Source: JAXDAY01 sp034679345
GTDB taxonomy: Bacteria; Eisenbacteria; RBG-16-71-46; CAIMUX01; VGJL01
Reading direction: 5' to 3'
DNA: 64,000 bases
Assembly (NCBI GenBank): GCA_034679345.1
Contig: JAXDAY010000031.1
Location: forward strand, 1 to 64,000
The notes below the pieces were generated by a model, which was given only the letters and a program-made list of their open reading frames with translations, ran no database searches and was not told the DNA's origin. The position numbers and the translations under genes were made by a program. Positions 1 to 7,318 of this stretch are shown in pieces (positions within the stretch are counted from its first letter, which is position 1; every line of letters begins with the position of its first letter).

Positions 1-1
1 C

Positions 2-505
2 TATGTCCCCGCCGACGACCTGACCGACCCGGCGCCGGCGACCGCCTTCGCCCACCTCGACGCCACGACGGTCCTCTCGCGCCAGATCGCCGAGCTCGGC
101 ATCTATCCCGCCGTCGATCCGCTCGACTCGACCTCGCGGATGCTCGATCCGCGGATCGTCGGTGAGGAGCACTATGAGATCGCCCGCGCCGTGCAGAGGA
201 TCCTGCAGCGCTACAAGGACCTGCAGGACATCATCGCCATCCTCGGGATGGACGAGCTCTCCGACAGTGACAAGCTGATCGTCTCGCGGGCCCGCAAGAT
301 CCAGCGCTACCTCTCGCAACCCTTCTTCGTCGCCGAGGCCTTCACCGGCCAGGAGGGGCGCTACGTGAAGGTCGAGGACACCGTGCGCGGCTTCAAGGAG
401 ATCGTGGACGGCAAGCACGATGACATGCCGGAGCAGGCCTTCTACATGGTCGGGACGATCGAAGAGGCGATGGAGAGGGCGGAGAAGCTCCGCGCCCAGG
501 GCTAG
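2..505 (+). CDS. atpD: F1F0 ATP synthase subunit beta, C-terminal part (partial)
   Basis: The reading frame is already open at base 2, so the start and the nucleotide-binding P-loop lie upstream of the window. The visible 167 residues are the beta-subunit C-terminal region: YVPADDLTDPAP, then TTVLSRQIAELGIYPAVDPL, STSRMLDP, the helical stretch LQRYKDLQDIIAILGMDELS and the end motif LSQPFFVAEAFTG. Beta subunits form the catalytic sites of the F1 sector, which couples ATP synthesis to ion flow at the inner membrane. The epsilon gene follows after 15 bases in the usual atpD-atpC order. Identity is certain; only the 5' end is missing. Confidence 0.97.
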   Translation, partial: YVPADDLTDPAPATAFAHLDATTVLSRQIAELGIYPAVDPLDSTSRMLDPRIVGEEHYEIARAVQRILQRYKDLQDIIAILGMDELSDSDKLIVSRARKIQRYLSQPFFVAEAFTGQEGRYVKVEDTVRGFKEIVDGKHDDMPEQAFYMVGTIEEAMERAEKLRAQG

Positions 506-520
506 GGGAGAAGCGCGCCG

Positions 521-937
521 ATGGACGGCCGATTCGACCTGCGGCTCCTGACGCCCGAGCGAACCGTGCTCGAGATGCGGGTGATCTCGATCATCGCGCC
601 GGGCAGCGAGGGGTATCTCGGCATCCTCGCAAACCACGCCCCTCTGATCACCGCCCTCGTCCCGGGGAAGCTCACGATCCGCGAATCGGATGCGCGCGGC
701 GCAGGGGAGATCCTCTTCGCGATCTCCGGCGGATTCCTCGAGGTGAGCGACAACGTCGCCACGATCCTCGCTGACGCACTCGAGTCGCCCGAGCAGATCG
801 ACCTGGAGCGGGCGAAGCGCTCTCGGGACCGGGCGCAGGAGCGGCTGCGCGACACGAGCGGCAAGATCGACGTCGTGCGGGCCGAGGCCTCCCTCCGGCG
901 GGCTCTGAACCGCATCCGCATCGCGGAGAGGCGGTAG
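521..937 (+). CDS. atpC: F1F0 ATP synthase subunit epsilon
   Basis: This 138-residue protein has the usual epsilon length. The N-terminal beta-sandwich is recognisable (DLRLLTPERTVLE, then IIAPGSEGYLGILANHAPLI and VPGKLTI), followed by the ISGGFLEVSDN turn and a C-terminal helical hairpin rich in Arg and Glu (residues about 90-138). Epsilon belongs to the central stalk of F1 and modulates ATPase activity. It follows atpD by 15 bases, with a purine-rich GGGGAGAAG just before the ATG, and closes the ATP synthase operon. The next gene begins within a few bases of its stop. Confidence 0.95.
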   Translation: MDGRFDLRLLTPERTVLEMRVISIIAPGSEGYLGILANHAPLITALVPGKLTIRESDARGAGEILFAISGGFLEVSDNVATILADALESPEQIDLERAKRSRDRAQERLRDTSGKIDVVRAEASLRRALNRIRIAERR

Positions 938-939
938 CG

Positions 940-1290
940 ATCGAAGCGAGCCGCGCCTTTCTGCTCGTCGCGGGATTCCTCGCCCTGGCCGGTTGCCGCA
1001 AGGAAGAGATCGTTCCCACCGATCTCCGTTACGAACCCGACATCCGACCCGTCCTCGAGCGCGCGTGCGTCGGCTGCCACTCGCGCGCCGACACATTGAA
1101 GGGTCCCAACGCGCACGGCGTAAACCTCGAGACGTATGCGCGCGCGCGCCGGTATCGGCGGGCGATCTTCGAGTCGGTCGTGGTCGAGCGCACGATGCCG
1201 GGTCGGGCGGGGGACAGCCTCGGGATCCGCATCACCGAGGATGAGCGCGCACGGATCGGCGAGTGGGTGAGAGGCGGCGCGCCTCGCTGA
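940..1290 (+). CDS. Haem c-type (CxxCH) lipoprotein, apparent ATC start
   Basis: Read from an ATC at 940, the frame gives about 116 residues: a short positive N-terminus (Arg5), a hydrophobic stretch FLLVAGFLALAGC ending in a lipobox Cys, and one haem-binding motif CVGCH about 30 residues later. This is the pattern of small cytochrome-like domains (planctomycete-cytochrome/PSCyt style) tethered to a membrane. No ATG, GTG or TTG lies in frame between the upstream stop near 769 and the TTG at 1096, which would cut off both lipobox and haem site. GGAGAG sits about 9 bases before the ATC. It follows atpC by two bases. A sequencing error or non-canonical start is possible; the reading frame itself is well supported. 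Confidence 0.7.
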   Translation: MEASRAFLLVAGFLALAGCRKEEIVPTDLRYEPDIRPVLERACVGCHSRADTLKGPNAHGVNLETYARARRYRRAIFESVVVERTMPGRAGDSLGIRITEDERARIGEWVRGGAPR

Positions 1291-1318
1291 CTCAGCGGAT
1301 CTTCCGACGACCTCGAAA

Positions 1319-1340
1319 GCGCCCGACCCGAGTCGGACGC
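1319..1340. terminator. Hairpin between convergent genes
   Basis: An inverted repeat GCG-c-CCGAC, loop CCGA, GTCGG-a-CGC lies between the convergent cytochrome-like and NmrA-like genes. It has eight pairs and one mismatch and could act on either strand. There is no clear T tract, so the terminator call is tentative. Confidence 0.35.
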
Positions 1341-1344
1341 GGTC

Positions 1345-2250
1345 CTAGGCGTCCAGCGTCGCGATCAGCCTCTCCCGGTTCTGACGCGCCCATTCCTCGA
1401 AACTGCGCATCCCGGGATTGAGCTTCTTCGCGCGCTCGATCTCGGGCCGTTTGCTCGGGAAGTGCGAGCGGTAGAACTCGAACATGTCGGCCACATCCTC
1501 GGCGCCGGGGAATCCGAAGCTCGCGAAGACCTCGCGTGGGATGTGATGGAAACGGACCTGACGCCCCGTCACACGGGAGATCGCATCGGCGTAACCGGAC
1601 GCGGGCATCTCATCCCCGAAGACCGCGACCGTCTGTCCCAGGAAAGCGCCTCGATCTCTGAAGATCGGAAGAACGACCCCGCCAAGATCTTCCACGGTGA
1701 CGGCCCCGAGAGGCGTTTCTCCCTGCGGGAAACCGAACGCGTAGGTCCCGTCCGCTTCCTTTTTCGGAGGGAAGAATGCGAGGAAGTTCTCGTAGTAGAA
1801 GGCGACGTGGACGAAGGTCGCCGGCAGCCCCAGACTTCGGATTCCCTCCTCGACCTCCGCCTTCGTCTCGAAGTGGGGGACGTTGAGGTGCGGAGCGGAT
1901 TTCTTGACCGAGGGCAGCCCGCTGAAGACGAGGTGTTCCACGCCGCCGGCCGCGACCGCATCGACGAGATTGCGCCCGTGCTCGATTTCGCCTTTGAAGT
2001 GCTCCCAGAAGTTCGTCACGCCGAAGACGCCGTAGCACCCATTGACAGCGCGCCGCATGCTCTCGACATCGCCCATGTCGCAGGCGACCACCTCGGCGCC
2101 ACCGGCCTTCAAAGCTCGCGCCGCTTCCGAGTCGGGTTTGCGCGTCGCCGCTCGCACGGAGAACTCGCCCGATGCGAGAAGCGCTTTGGCGACGCTTCCG
2201 CCCTGCGCGCCGGTCGCGCCCGTCACGAGAATCAGTCTCTTTGCAGCCAT
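1345..2250 (-). CDS. NmrA-family NAD(P)-binding protein
   Basis: This 301-residue protein begins with a Rossmann motif, LILVTGATGAQGGSVAKAL (GxxGxxG at residues about 11-17), and continues with the NmrA/HSCARG pattern VRAATRKPDS, VVACDMGDVESM, GVFGVTNFWEH and HLVFSGLPSV. Relatives are atypical short-chain reductases that sense NAD(P)H ratio or act as quinone or isoflavone-type reductases; the substrate cannot be read from sequence. The ATG at 2250 is preceded by GGAGGAGG. It is transcribed away from the secreted-protein gene at 2395, and an imperfect palindrome lies about 30 bases upstream. NmrA-like rather than a classical SDR because no YxxxK pair is seen. Confidence 0.88.
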   Translation of the reverse strand: MAAKRLILVTGATGAQGGSVAKALLASGEFSVRAATRKPDSEAARALKAGGAEVVACDMGDVESMRRAVNGCYGVFGVTNFWEHFKGEIEHGRNLVDAVAAGGVEHLVFSGLPSVKKSAPHLNVPHFETKAEVEEGIRSLGLPATFVHVAFYYENFLAFFPPKKEADGTYAFGFPQGETPLGAVTVEDLGGVVLPIFRDRGAFLGQTVAVFGDEMPASGYADAISRVTGRQVRFHHIPREVFASFGFPGAEDVADMFEFYRSHFPSKRPEIERAKKLNPGMRSFEEWARQNRERLIATLDA

Positions 2251-2280
2251 GATGGCCTCCTCCTTCTCATTGGTAATAAT

Positions 2281-2300
2281 CGTAAACCCGCAAGGTTACG
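2281..2300. promoter_or_regulatory. Imperfect palindrome in divergent promoter region
   Basis: CGTAAACC-CGCA-AGGTTACG is a partly symmetric 20-base element (outer five bases of each arm complementary) about 30 bases upstream of the NmrA-like start. On the minus strand it overlaps an AT-rich stretch (GATTATTACC) where a -10 box would be expected. An operator for a local repressor or activator is plausible but unproven. Confidence 0.35.
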
Positions 2301-2353
2301 CGGCGGTCACGAGGTGAGTCAATCAATCCATCCCTCGGCGTCGGCATCACCTG

Positions 2354-2362
2354 TGCTAGAAT
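2354..2362 (+). promoter_or_regulatory. Candidate extended -10 element
   Basis: TG-C-TAGAAT matches the extended -10 form (TGnTAnnAT), 32 bases before the ATG at 2395. No good -35 hexamer is visible, as is common for extended -10 promoters. Confidence 0.35.
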
Positions 2363-2394
2363 TAGTCCGGCTCGAACATCCATGGAGGTCATCG

Positions 2395-4197
2395 ATGAAG
2401 CCAATCGGCGCCCCCGCAGGCGGTCTCCTCGCCCTCCTCCTGCTCCCGGCCCTCGCCTCGCCTGAGCCGGCCGATTCCCTTGGCGGCACCGGCGGCGGGC
2501 CGATCACGGGCGCCGTCGACGTGCGCGTGATCCGCGCCGGAACCGCTGAGCCGATCCCCGGAGCCTTCGTGATGGTCGGCCCGCGCACGAACGAGCCGTT
2601 CGAGGGAAACTGGGGCTTCGCATCGCAGGGCGGCGCGATCCGCTTCGAGCACCCGTCGCTCCAGGGCGCGACCACCGTCACCGCCGGCGCTTCCGGATTC
2701 GCCTACGCCACGATCGTCTTCGTCGACGCGAACGAGATCGTTCTCCCGCTGCGGCCGGCATCCGCGGCGCAGGAGCCGTTTCAGGTAGGCGACTATGTCT
2801 CGGGGATCGACGTGAACAACGGCTCCTTCCACGCGGGCGATGGAAACATCGACATGGCGCTCGTGATCCCCGCCTTGCGGATCGAATCGCTCCTCTCGCC
2901 GAGCATGTCGGGCATCATGGGTCCTCCCGAGATCGTGGAGATCCTGGACACGCCATTCGAGATCCCATCGAACATCTTCATTCCGCAGCAGTGGGAGATC
3001 TTCGTCGAGATCCGGAAGGACCACTACTACCAGTACCTGCCCGCAGGCGACTACACGCTCACCGCCGTCTCGGGGCGCGTCCCGCTCGATGCGGTCATGA
3101 ACATGGGCGGCATCGCCGATCTGATTCCCCTCATGTCGTGGCGGGAAATCGACATCCTCGATCTCGCGGTGACCGGGAACACCCTGGACGCCGATCTCAC
3201 GGTCGATCCCGACCTCGCGCCGACGGCGACCTTGAACCTCGCCAATGTGCCGGACGGGACCGATGCCTGGTGCTACTCCCTCGCCGACATCGACAGCCTC
3301 GCGGGACTCGGGCGCCTGGTTCCCATGGGGATCAACGTCCTGGGATGCCCCGCGGGCACGGGACCCTGCTCGGGGACGGTGCCTCTCACCACGACCGCCC
3401 CGCTGGGGGAGTTCAGCGGCATCTCCTACATGCCCGCCGTCGTGATCGACGACTCGGCATCGGAGGACTTCCTGCTCCTCTTCGATCGGAATCCCCATGC
3501 GCAGTTCTACACCCAGGAGATGGCGAGCTTCTTCCGGCGCCTCGATCTTGACTACCGCCTCGGGACCTTCAGCTGGAGCGATGCGACGAATCCCCAGTCG
3601 GGAAGCCCCCCGGTGGATCTCCACATCGCGCGATTCGTCGATCCCGCAAACGGCGAGCTTTGCTGGGAGTTCTGGCTTCCCTCGGGAGTCTTCGATCTCG
3701 GAGCGCCGCGGCTTCCCGCCGAGGCTCCGCCCGCGCCGATCTGGGGATCGACGTACCGCTGGCAGCACGTCTCGCTGGCTCTGAGCTTCGGTCTGCCCGG
3801 CTTCGACTTCGACGCGTTCGCCTTCAGCGACATCCTGGCTCACACGTCGCACGCGGCGAGCGATCAGATGGACTTCATCTACCTTGGCGATCCCTCGCAG
3901 GCGGACGAGGCGCCTCCGGCGGGGCTCGCGCGCTTGAGCGTTCGCCCGAATCCCTTCGATGATCGCGCGCGCATCTGCTTCGATGCGCCCTCGGGCATCG
4001 CCTCGATCACGGTCCATTCCGTCGACGGCCGGCTGGTGAGGACGCTTCTGGATTCCGCGGCGCCGGTCGGGGGGAAGATGGAAGCCCTCTGGGATGGGAA
4101 GGACTCGGCGGGAAGGAATGTTGCGCCCGGCCACTACTTCGTCCGCCTGAGCACTCCGGAGGGAACGCTCAGGTGGAAGCTCGTCCGCTGGGATTGA
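2395..4197 (+). CDS. Secreted protein with C-terminal FlgD/Ig-like module (paralogue of 47648-49411)
   Basis: The ATG at 2395 has GGAGG six bases upstream and starts a 600-residue protein with a signal peptide (MKPIGAPAGGLLALLLLP, cleavage near ALASPEP). Residues about 40-110 form a carboxypeptidase-regulatory-like beta domain (AFVMVGPRT, TVTAGASGFAYATI). The middle (about 150-500) is a long region with no recognised fold. The last 80 residues are a FlgD/Ig-like module: LSVRPNPFDDRARICF, ITVHSVDGRLVRTLL, WDGKDSAGRNVAPGHYFVRL. The same architecture and many of the same motifs recur in the gene at 47648. Probably exported to the periplasm or surface; function unknown. The longer frame reading back to 1462 is antisense to the NmrA-like gene and is not used. 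Confidence 0.8.
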   Translation: MKPIGAPAGGLLALLLLPALASPEPADSLGGTGGGPITGAVDVRVIRAGTAEPIPGAFVMVGPRTNEPFEGNWGFASQGGAIRFEHPSLQGATTVTAGASGFAYATIVFVDANEIVLPLRPASAAQEPFQVGDYVSGIDVNNGSFHAGDGNIDMALVIPALRIESLLSPSMSGIMGPPEIVEILDTPFEIPSNIFIPQQWEIFVEIRKDHYYQYLPAGDYTLTAVSGRVPLDAVMNMGGIADLIPLMSWREIDILDLAVTGNTLDADLTVDPDLAPTATLNLANVPDGTDAWCYSLADIDSLAGLGRLVPMGINVLGCPAGTGPCSGTVPLTTTAPLGEFSGISYMPAVVIDDSASEDFLLLFDRNPHAQFYTQEMASFFRRLDLDYRLGTFSWSDATNPQSGSPPVDLHIARFVDPANGELCWEFWLPSGVFDLGAPRLPAEAPPAPIWGSTYRWQHVSLALSFGLPGFDFDAFAFSDILAHTSHAASDQMDFIYLGDPSQADEAPPAGLARLSVRPNPFDDRARICFDAPSGIASITVHSVDGRLVRTLLDSAAPVGGKMEALWDGKDSAGRNVAPGHYFVRLSTPEGTLRWKLVRWD

Positions 4198-4212
4198 TCC
4201 GCCCGCGCGCGC

Positions 4213-4653
4213 TCAGGCCAGGCTCGCAAGGAGCAGAGCCGGGTGTTCAGCGGCCTTCACGTCGCCCACGGCCATGCGGATCGTGCCGTCAGGGCCGATC
4301 ACATAGCTGATCCGCCGCGCCGATGCCGCTTTGGCGTCATCGCACGCGCCATACGCCAGACCCACCTCGCGGGTCGTATCGCACAGGAGTGGATAGGGGA
4401 AGCCGTACTTCGCGGCGAAGGCGGCGTTCTCCTCGACCGAGTCGAAGCTGATTCCGAGGATCTGGACCCCCTTCGCCTCGTATTCCTTGCTCAGGTCGCG
4501 GAACCCGCGACCTTCCGCAGTTCAGCCCGGAGTGTCGGCCGCGGGATAGAACCAGAGGACGACGGTCTTGCCCCGGAGATCCGAGAGCCGGATCGTCTCG
4601 CCGGTGTGCGCGGGGACCTCGAAGAGGGGCGCGGGATCGCCGATGGCGAGCAT
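4213..4653 (-). CDS. Selenocysteine-containing peroxiredoxin, BCP/PrxQ type (UGA read as Sec at residue 44)
   Basis: From the ATG at 4653 (GGAGGAAGGAGG upstream) the frame encodes 146 residues of a BCP/PrxQ peroxiredoxin, interrupted by one TGA at 4522-4524. Before it lies GKTVVLWFYPAADTPG and after it TAEGRGFRDLS. The family motif is P-x3-T-PG-C-T-x-E, so the TGA sits exactly on the peroxidatic Cys, and the conserved Arg follows at 114 (RRISYVIGPDG). Reading through gives the full family length to a TGA at 4213. A perfect hairpin meets the bacterial SECIS pattern just downstream. Read as a stop, the product would be 43 residues without an active site. The usual PrxQ resolving Cys at +5 is Arg here; Cys91 and Cys104 could serve. 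Peroxiredoxins reduce peroxides using thioredoxin-like donors in the cytoplasm. Confidence 0.88.
4494..4512 (-). promoter_or_regulatory. Bacterial SECIS-like hairpin after the in-frame UGA
   Basis: On the mRNA, nine bases after the UGA, GGUCGCGG-GUU-CCGCGACC forms a perfect 8-bp stem with a three-base loop whose first base is G. The spacing from UGA to apical loop is 17 bases. This agrees with the published bacterial SECIS pattern: a small apical stem-loop, G in the first two loop positions, and loop 16-37 bases from UGA. It would recruit SelB with Sec-tRNA. Confidence 0.75.
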
Positions 4654-4753
4654 GGAAGCCTCCTTCCTCCTGAGCGGCACAAGGAATGATCGAACACTAT
4701 ACCCGCTCGGGCGGGCCTCTGCTATGCTGGACCTTCGCAGGTCCGAACCGGAG

Positions 4754-5968
4754 ATGAACGAGGAGCAACCGATTCTACTCAATCGCCTCGCCTCGCTTGC
4801 GCGCTGGCGCCGGCTGATCATCCTGAACACGGCGGTCGTCGCGATCGCGGCGGTGATCGTGAGCCTCCTGCTCCCGAAGTGGTATCGTTCCACCGCTTCC
4901 GTCTTCCCGCCGCAAGAGGAGACGTTCTCGCTGGGGACCCTCTCCTCGATCGTCGCGGCGACCGCGCTGGGGCCCGGCCGGTCGAACCTTCCGATCTGGG
5001 CGACCCCCTCGGATGTCTACGCGGCGATCCTGAAGAGCCGATCCGTGCGCGAAGAGATTATCCGGCGCTACGGTCTCATGGAGCTCTACGAGGTGGACAC
5101 GGTCGACGAGGCGCTTCTCACTCTGCGCTCGCGGGCCAAGGTTCGAGTCGGGGGCGAGGGGATCGTTTCGATCACCGTGGTCGACAAGAGCGCCGATCGC
5201 GCGGCGGCAATGGCGAACGACTTCGTCGCTCTCCTCGACGCGAAGTCGAAGGAGCGCCGCAGGACGAGCGCCGGCGCCGTGCGCGAGTTCCTGGAAAGGC
5301 GCGTCGCCGACTGCAGGGACTCCCTGGAGATGGCCGAGAGCCAACTACAGTCCATTCAGGAAGAGACGGGGATCCTCGTCCCGGAGGATCAAGCCCGGGC
5401 GCTCATCGAGAGCGCGGTGCAGATCGATCTGGGGCGCAAGATGCGCGAAGTCCAGCTCGGGATGCTGCGCGCGCAAGTCGGCCCGGATGATCCCGACCGC
5501 GCGAAGCTCTCGCGCGAAATCGATCTCATGGAATCGAAGCTGCGCGACATGGATCGGGGCGCGCGCAGCGACACCGCCTCCTTCCGTGTGCCCCTCTCGA
5601 AGCTGCCCGAGCGCACGGTCGCCTATACGCGCGCTCTGCGCGAGGTGAAGATCCAGGAGGCGATCTACGAATTCTTGACCCAGCAGCTCGAGCAGTATCG
5701 GGTCAACGAGCTGCGCGACACTCCGACGCTGCAGGTGCTCGACGCCGCGGTGCCTGCCGAGAAGCGCTGGCGCCCGATCCGGTGGCTCATCTGCACGATC
5801 GCCACGCTCCTCGCCTTCGGCGCCAGCTGCCTGCTCGCCTGGTCGCTCGATGGCCTCGAGCGGATGCGCCGCGACCGGCCGGCCGAGTGGGCGAGCCTCG
5901 CGGCATCGGCGAGAAGCCTGCACCCCAAGCGCTGGTTCTCTCCGGCGGACGATCCACCGGGGCTCTAG
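4754..5968 (+). CDS. Wzz/GumC-type polysaccharide chain-length determinant
   Basis: The 404-residue protein has an N-terminal membrane segment (LIILNTAVVAIAAVIVSLLL, residues about 22-41) followed at once by the Wzz motif PKWYRSTASVFPP. A long periplasmic coiled region follows (residues about 160-330), then the conserved LQVLDAAVPAEKRWRP Pro-rich segment and a second membrane segment (ICTIATLLAFGASCLLAW). It regulates polymer length in surface polysaccharide export. There is no C-terminal tyrosine kinase domain. An in-frame ATG at 4724 is an alternative start; 4754 fits the family N-terminus. The ligase gene follows after six bases, making an EPS operon. Confidence 0.88.
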   Translation: MNEEQPILLNRLASLARWRRLIILNTAVVAIAAVIVSLLLPKWYRSTASVFPPQEETFSLGTLSSIVAATALGPGRSNLPIWATPSDVYAAILKSRSVREEIIRRYGLMELYEVDTVDEALLTLRSRAKVRVGGEGIVSITVVDKSADRAAAMANDFVALLDAKSKERRRTSAGAVREFLERRVADCRDSLEMAESQLQSIQEETGILVPEDQARALIESAVQIDLGRKMREVQLGMLRAQVGPDDPDRAKLSREIDLMESKLRDMDRGARSDTASFRVPLSKLPERTVAYTRALREVKIQEAIYEFLTQQLEQYRVNELRDTPTLQVLDAAVPAEKRWRPIRWLICTIATLLAFGASCLLAWSLDGLERMRRDRPAEWASLAASARSLHPKRWFSPADDPPGL

Positions 5969-5974
5969 CCGAAG

Positions 5975-7318
5975 ATGGCCGGGCTGGCCCGCCTCCTCGC
6001 GCTGCCGCGCGCTCCTTCGTCCGGCCACTCTCGCGCCGCCATCATCCTTCTGCTGATCGTGGATGCCGCCGTGATCCTCCTGCTCCCGCACGCCGCATGG
6101 ATCCTGATCGGCGTCGCGGGCGTTGCGATTGCCTGCGCCACCGCCTCGCGGCTTCCCCTGGCCGTGGCGCTGCTGGGCGTGGGCTACCCGCTGCTGGATC
6201 CGATCTCGATCGCGACGCACGAGGAGGCGATCGCCTTTTACGCGGTTCGCGGGGCCGTCGTCCTGGGGCTGCTCCTGCTCGTCCTCTTCCGCCTGCGATC
6301 GCCGATCGCCTGGTTTGCCCGCCTTGCCGGCGATCCGATACTTCTGAGCGCGATTCTGCTGGGCGGCGTCCTCGCGGTCGGACTCGCCTGGACGCCCGCG
6401 CCTCTCTATGGGCGGATGAAGGTGACGGCCTACTGGATCACCGACATGCTCCTCTTCGCAGGCGGCTACGCCGTTGCGGCGCCCCGGGAGGCAGAGACGG
6501 GCGAGACGGTCGATGGGCGATATGACGCCATGCTGCGCGCGATCGTCCTCTTCGCTCTCCTGATCGGCGTCGCCGCGCTCCTGAATCTCGCGATCCGCTA
6601 CTACGAGTTCGCTTCCCGCCTCACCGTCCTCGGGATCAATCCGATCTGGCTCGCCCGCACGATGGGGCTTGGGATCCTGAGCCTGCTCGCGCTGCGGTCG
6701 ATCGGACGGATCGGCCGAGGTGCGGCGGTCGCCGCGGCGTTGCCGCTCGCGGTCGTCATGATCCTCGCAGGCTCCCGCGGTCCGCTCCTGGGGATCGTCG
6801 CAGTGCTCGCCGTGCGCGTCCTCGCCTTGGGTGAGCTTTCGACGCGAAGGCGGCTCGCGCTCTCTGCCGCCGGGATCGCCGTGGTCGCAGTCGCGCTGCT
6901 CGTCATGCCCGCGGAGCTCCGGGAGCGCTTCTTCCAGCCGGTCTCGCGGGAGACCTCGGGAATCGTGCGCCTGCGGCTCTTCGCAGTCGTGCGCGAGGCG
7001 CTCCCCGCGATCCTCGGTCCCGGTTTGGGGACCGGGGGCTTCAGCGAGCTCTTGCGGATGGGCGATCAACGCTTCTATCCCCACAACCTCTTCGCCGAGA
7101 TCGGAATCGAGAACGGCCTGCCCGGGCTCGCGGCGCTCATCCTTTTCCTCGCCCTCGCGATCGGGCGCGCGATCCGGGGTCGGAGCGACCCGAGGATCCT
7201 CGCCGCCGCCGTCGCCTTCCTCTTCGCGCTGTGGAACGCGCAGTTCAGCGGCGATCTGCTCTCGAACGAGTGGGTCTGGCTCTTCGCCGGAGTGATCGCC
7301 GGGCGATCGCGCGCATGA
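5975..7318 (+). CDS. O-antigen ligase/polymerase family membrane protein
   Basis: This 447-residue protein is almost entirely hydrophobic, with about 10-12 membrane spans. The Wzy_C/WaaL-type pattern is present: a central run ending MILAGSRGPLLGIVAVLAV, a large extracytoplasmic loop with FFQPVSRETSGIVRLRLF and GPGLGTGGFSEL, and the PHNLFAEIGIENGLPGL motif typical of O-antigen ligases and polymerases. It would join or polymerise lipid-linked glycans on the outer face of the inner membrane. Sitting between the Wzz-like and glycosyltransferase genes supports a role in the same exopolysaccharide or O-antigen. Ligase and polymerase cannot be told apart from sequence. Its stop overlaps the next ATG. 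Confidence 0.85.
   Translation: MAGLARLLALPRAPSSGHSRAAIILLLIVDAAVILLLPHAAWILIGVAGVAIACATASRLPLAVALLGVGYPLLDPISIATHEEAIAFYAVRGAVVLGLLLLVLFRLRSPIAWFARLAGDPILLSAILLGGVLAVGLAWTPAPLYGRMKVTAYWITDMLLFAGGYAVAAPREAETGETVDGRYDAMLRAIVLFALLIGVAALLNLAIRYYEFASRLTVLGINPIWLARTMGLGILSLLALRSIGRIGRGAAVAAALPLAVVMILAGSRGPLLGIVAVLAVRVLALGELSTRRRLALSAAGIAVVAVALLVMPAELRERFFQPVSRETSGIVRLRLFAVVREALPAILGPGLGTGGFSELLRMGDQRFYPHNLFAEIGIENGLPGLAALILFLALAIGRAIRGRSDPRILAAAVAFLFALWNAQFSGDLLSNEWVWLFAGVIAGRSRA

Noticed and set aside
4522..4893. Peroxiredoxin read as a truncated pseudogene ending at the TGA
   Set aside because: The frame stays intact after the TGA to a normal family length, the TGA sits exactly on the catalytic residue, and a SECIS-like hairpin follows. 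A random nonsense mutation would not explain all three.
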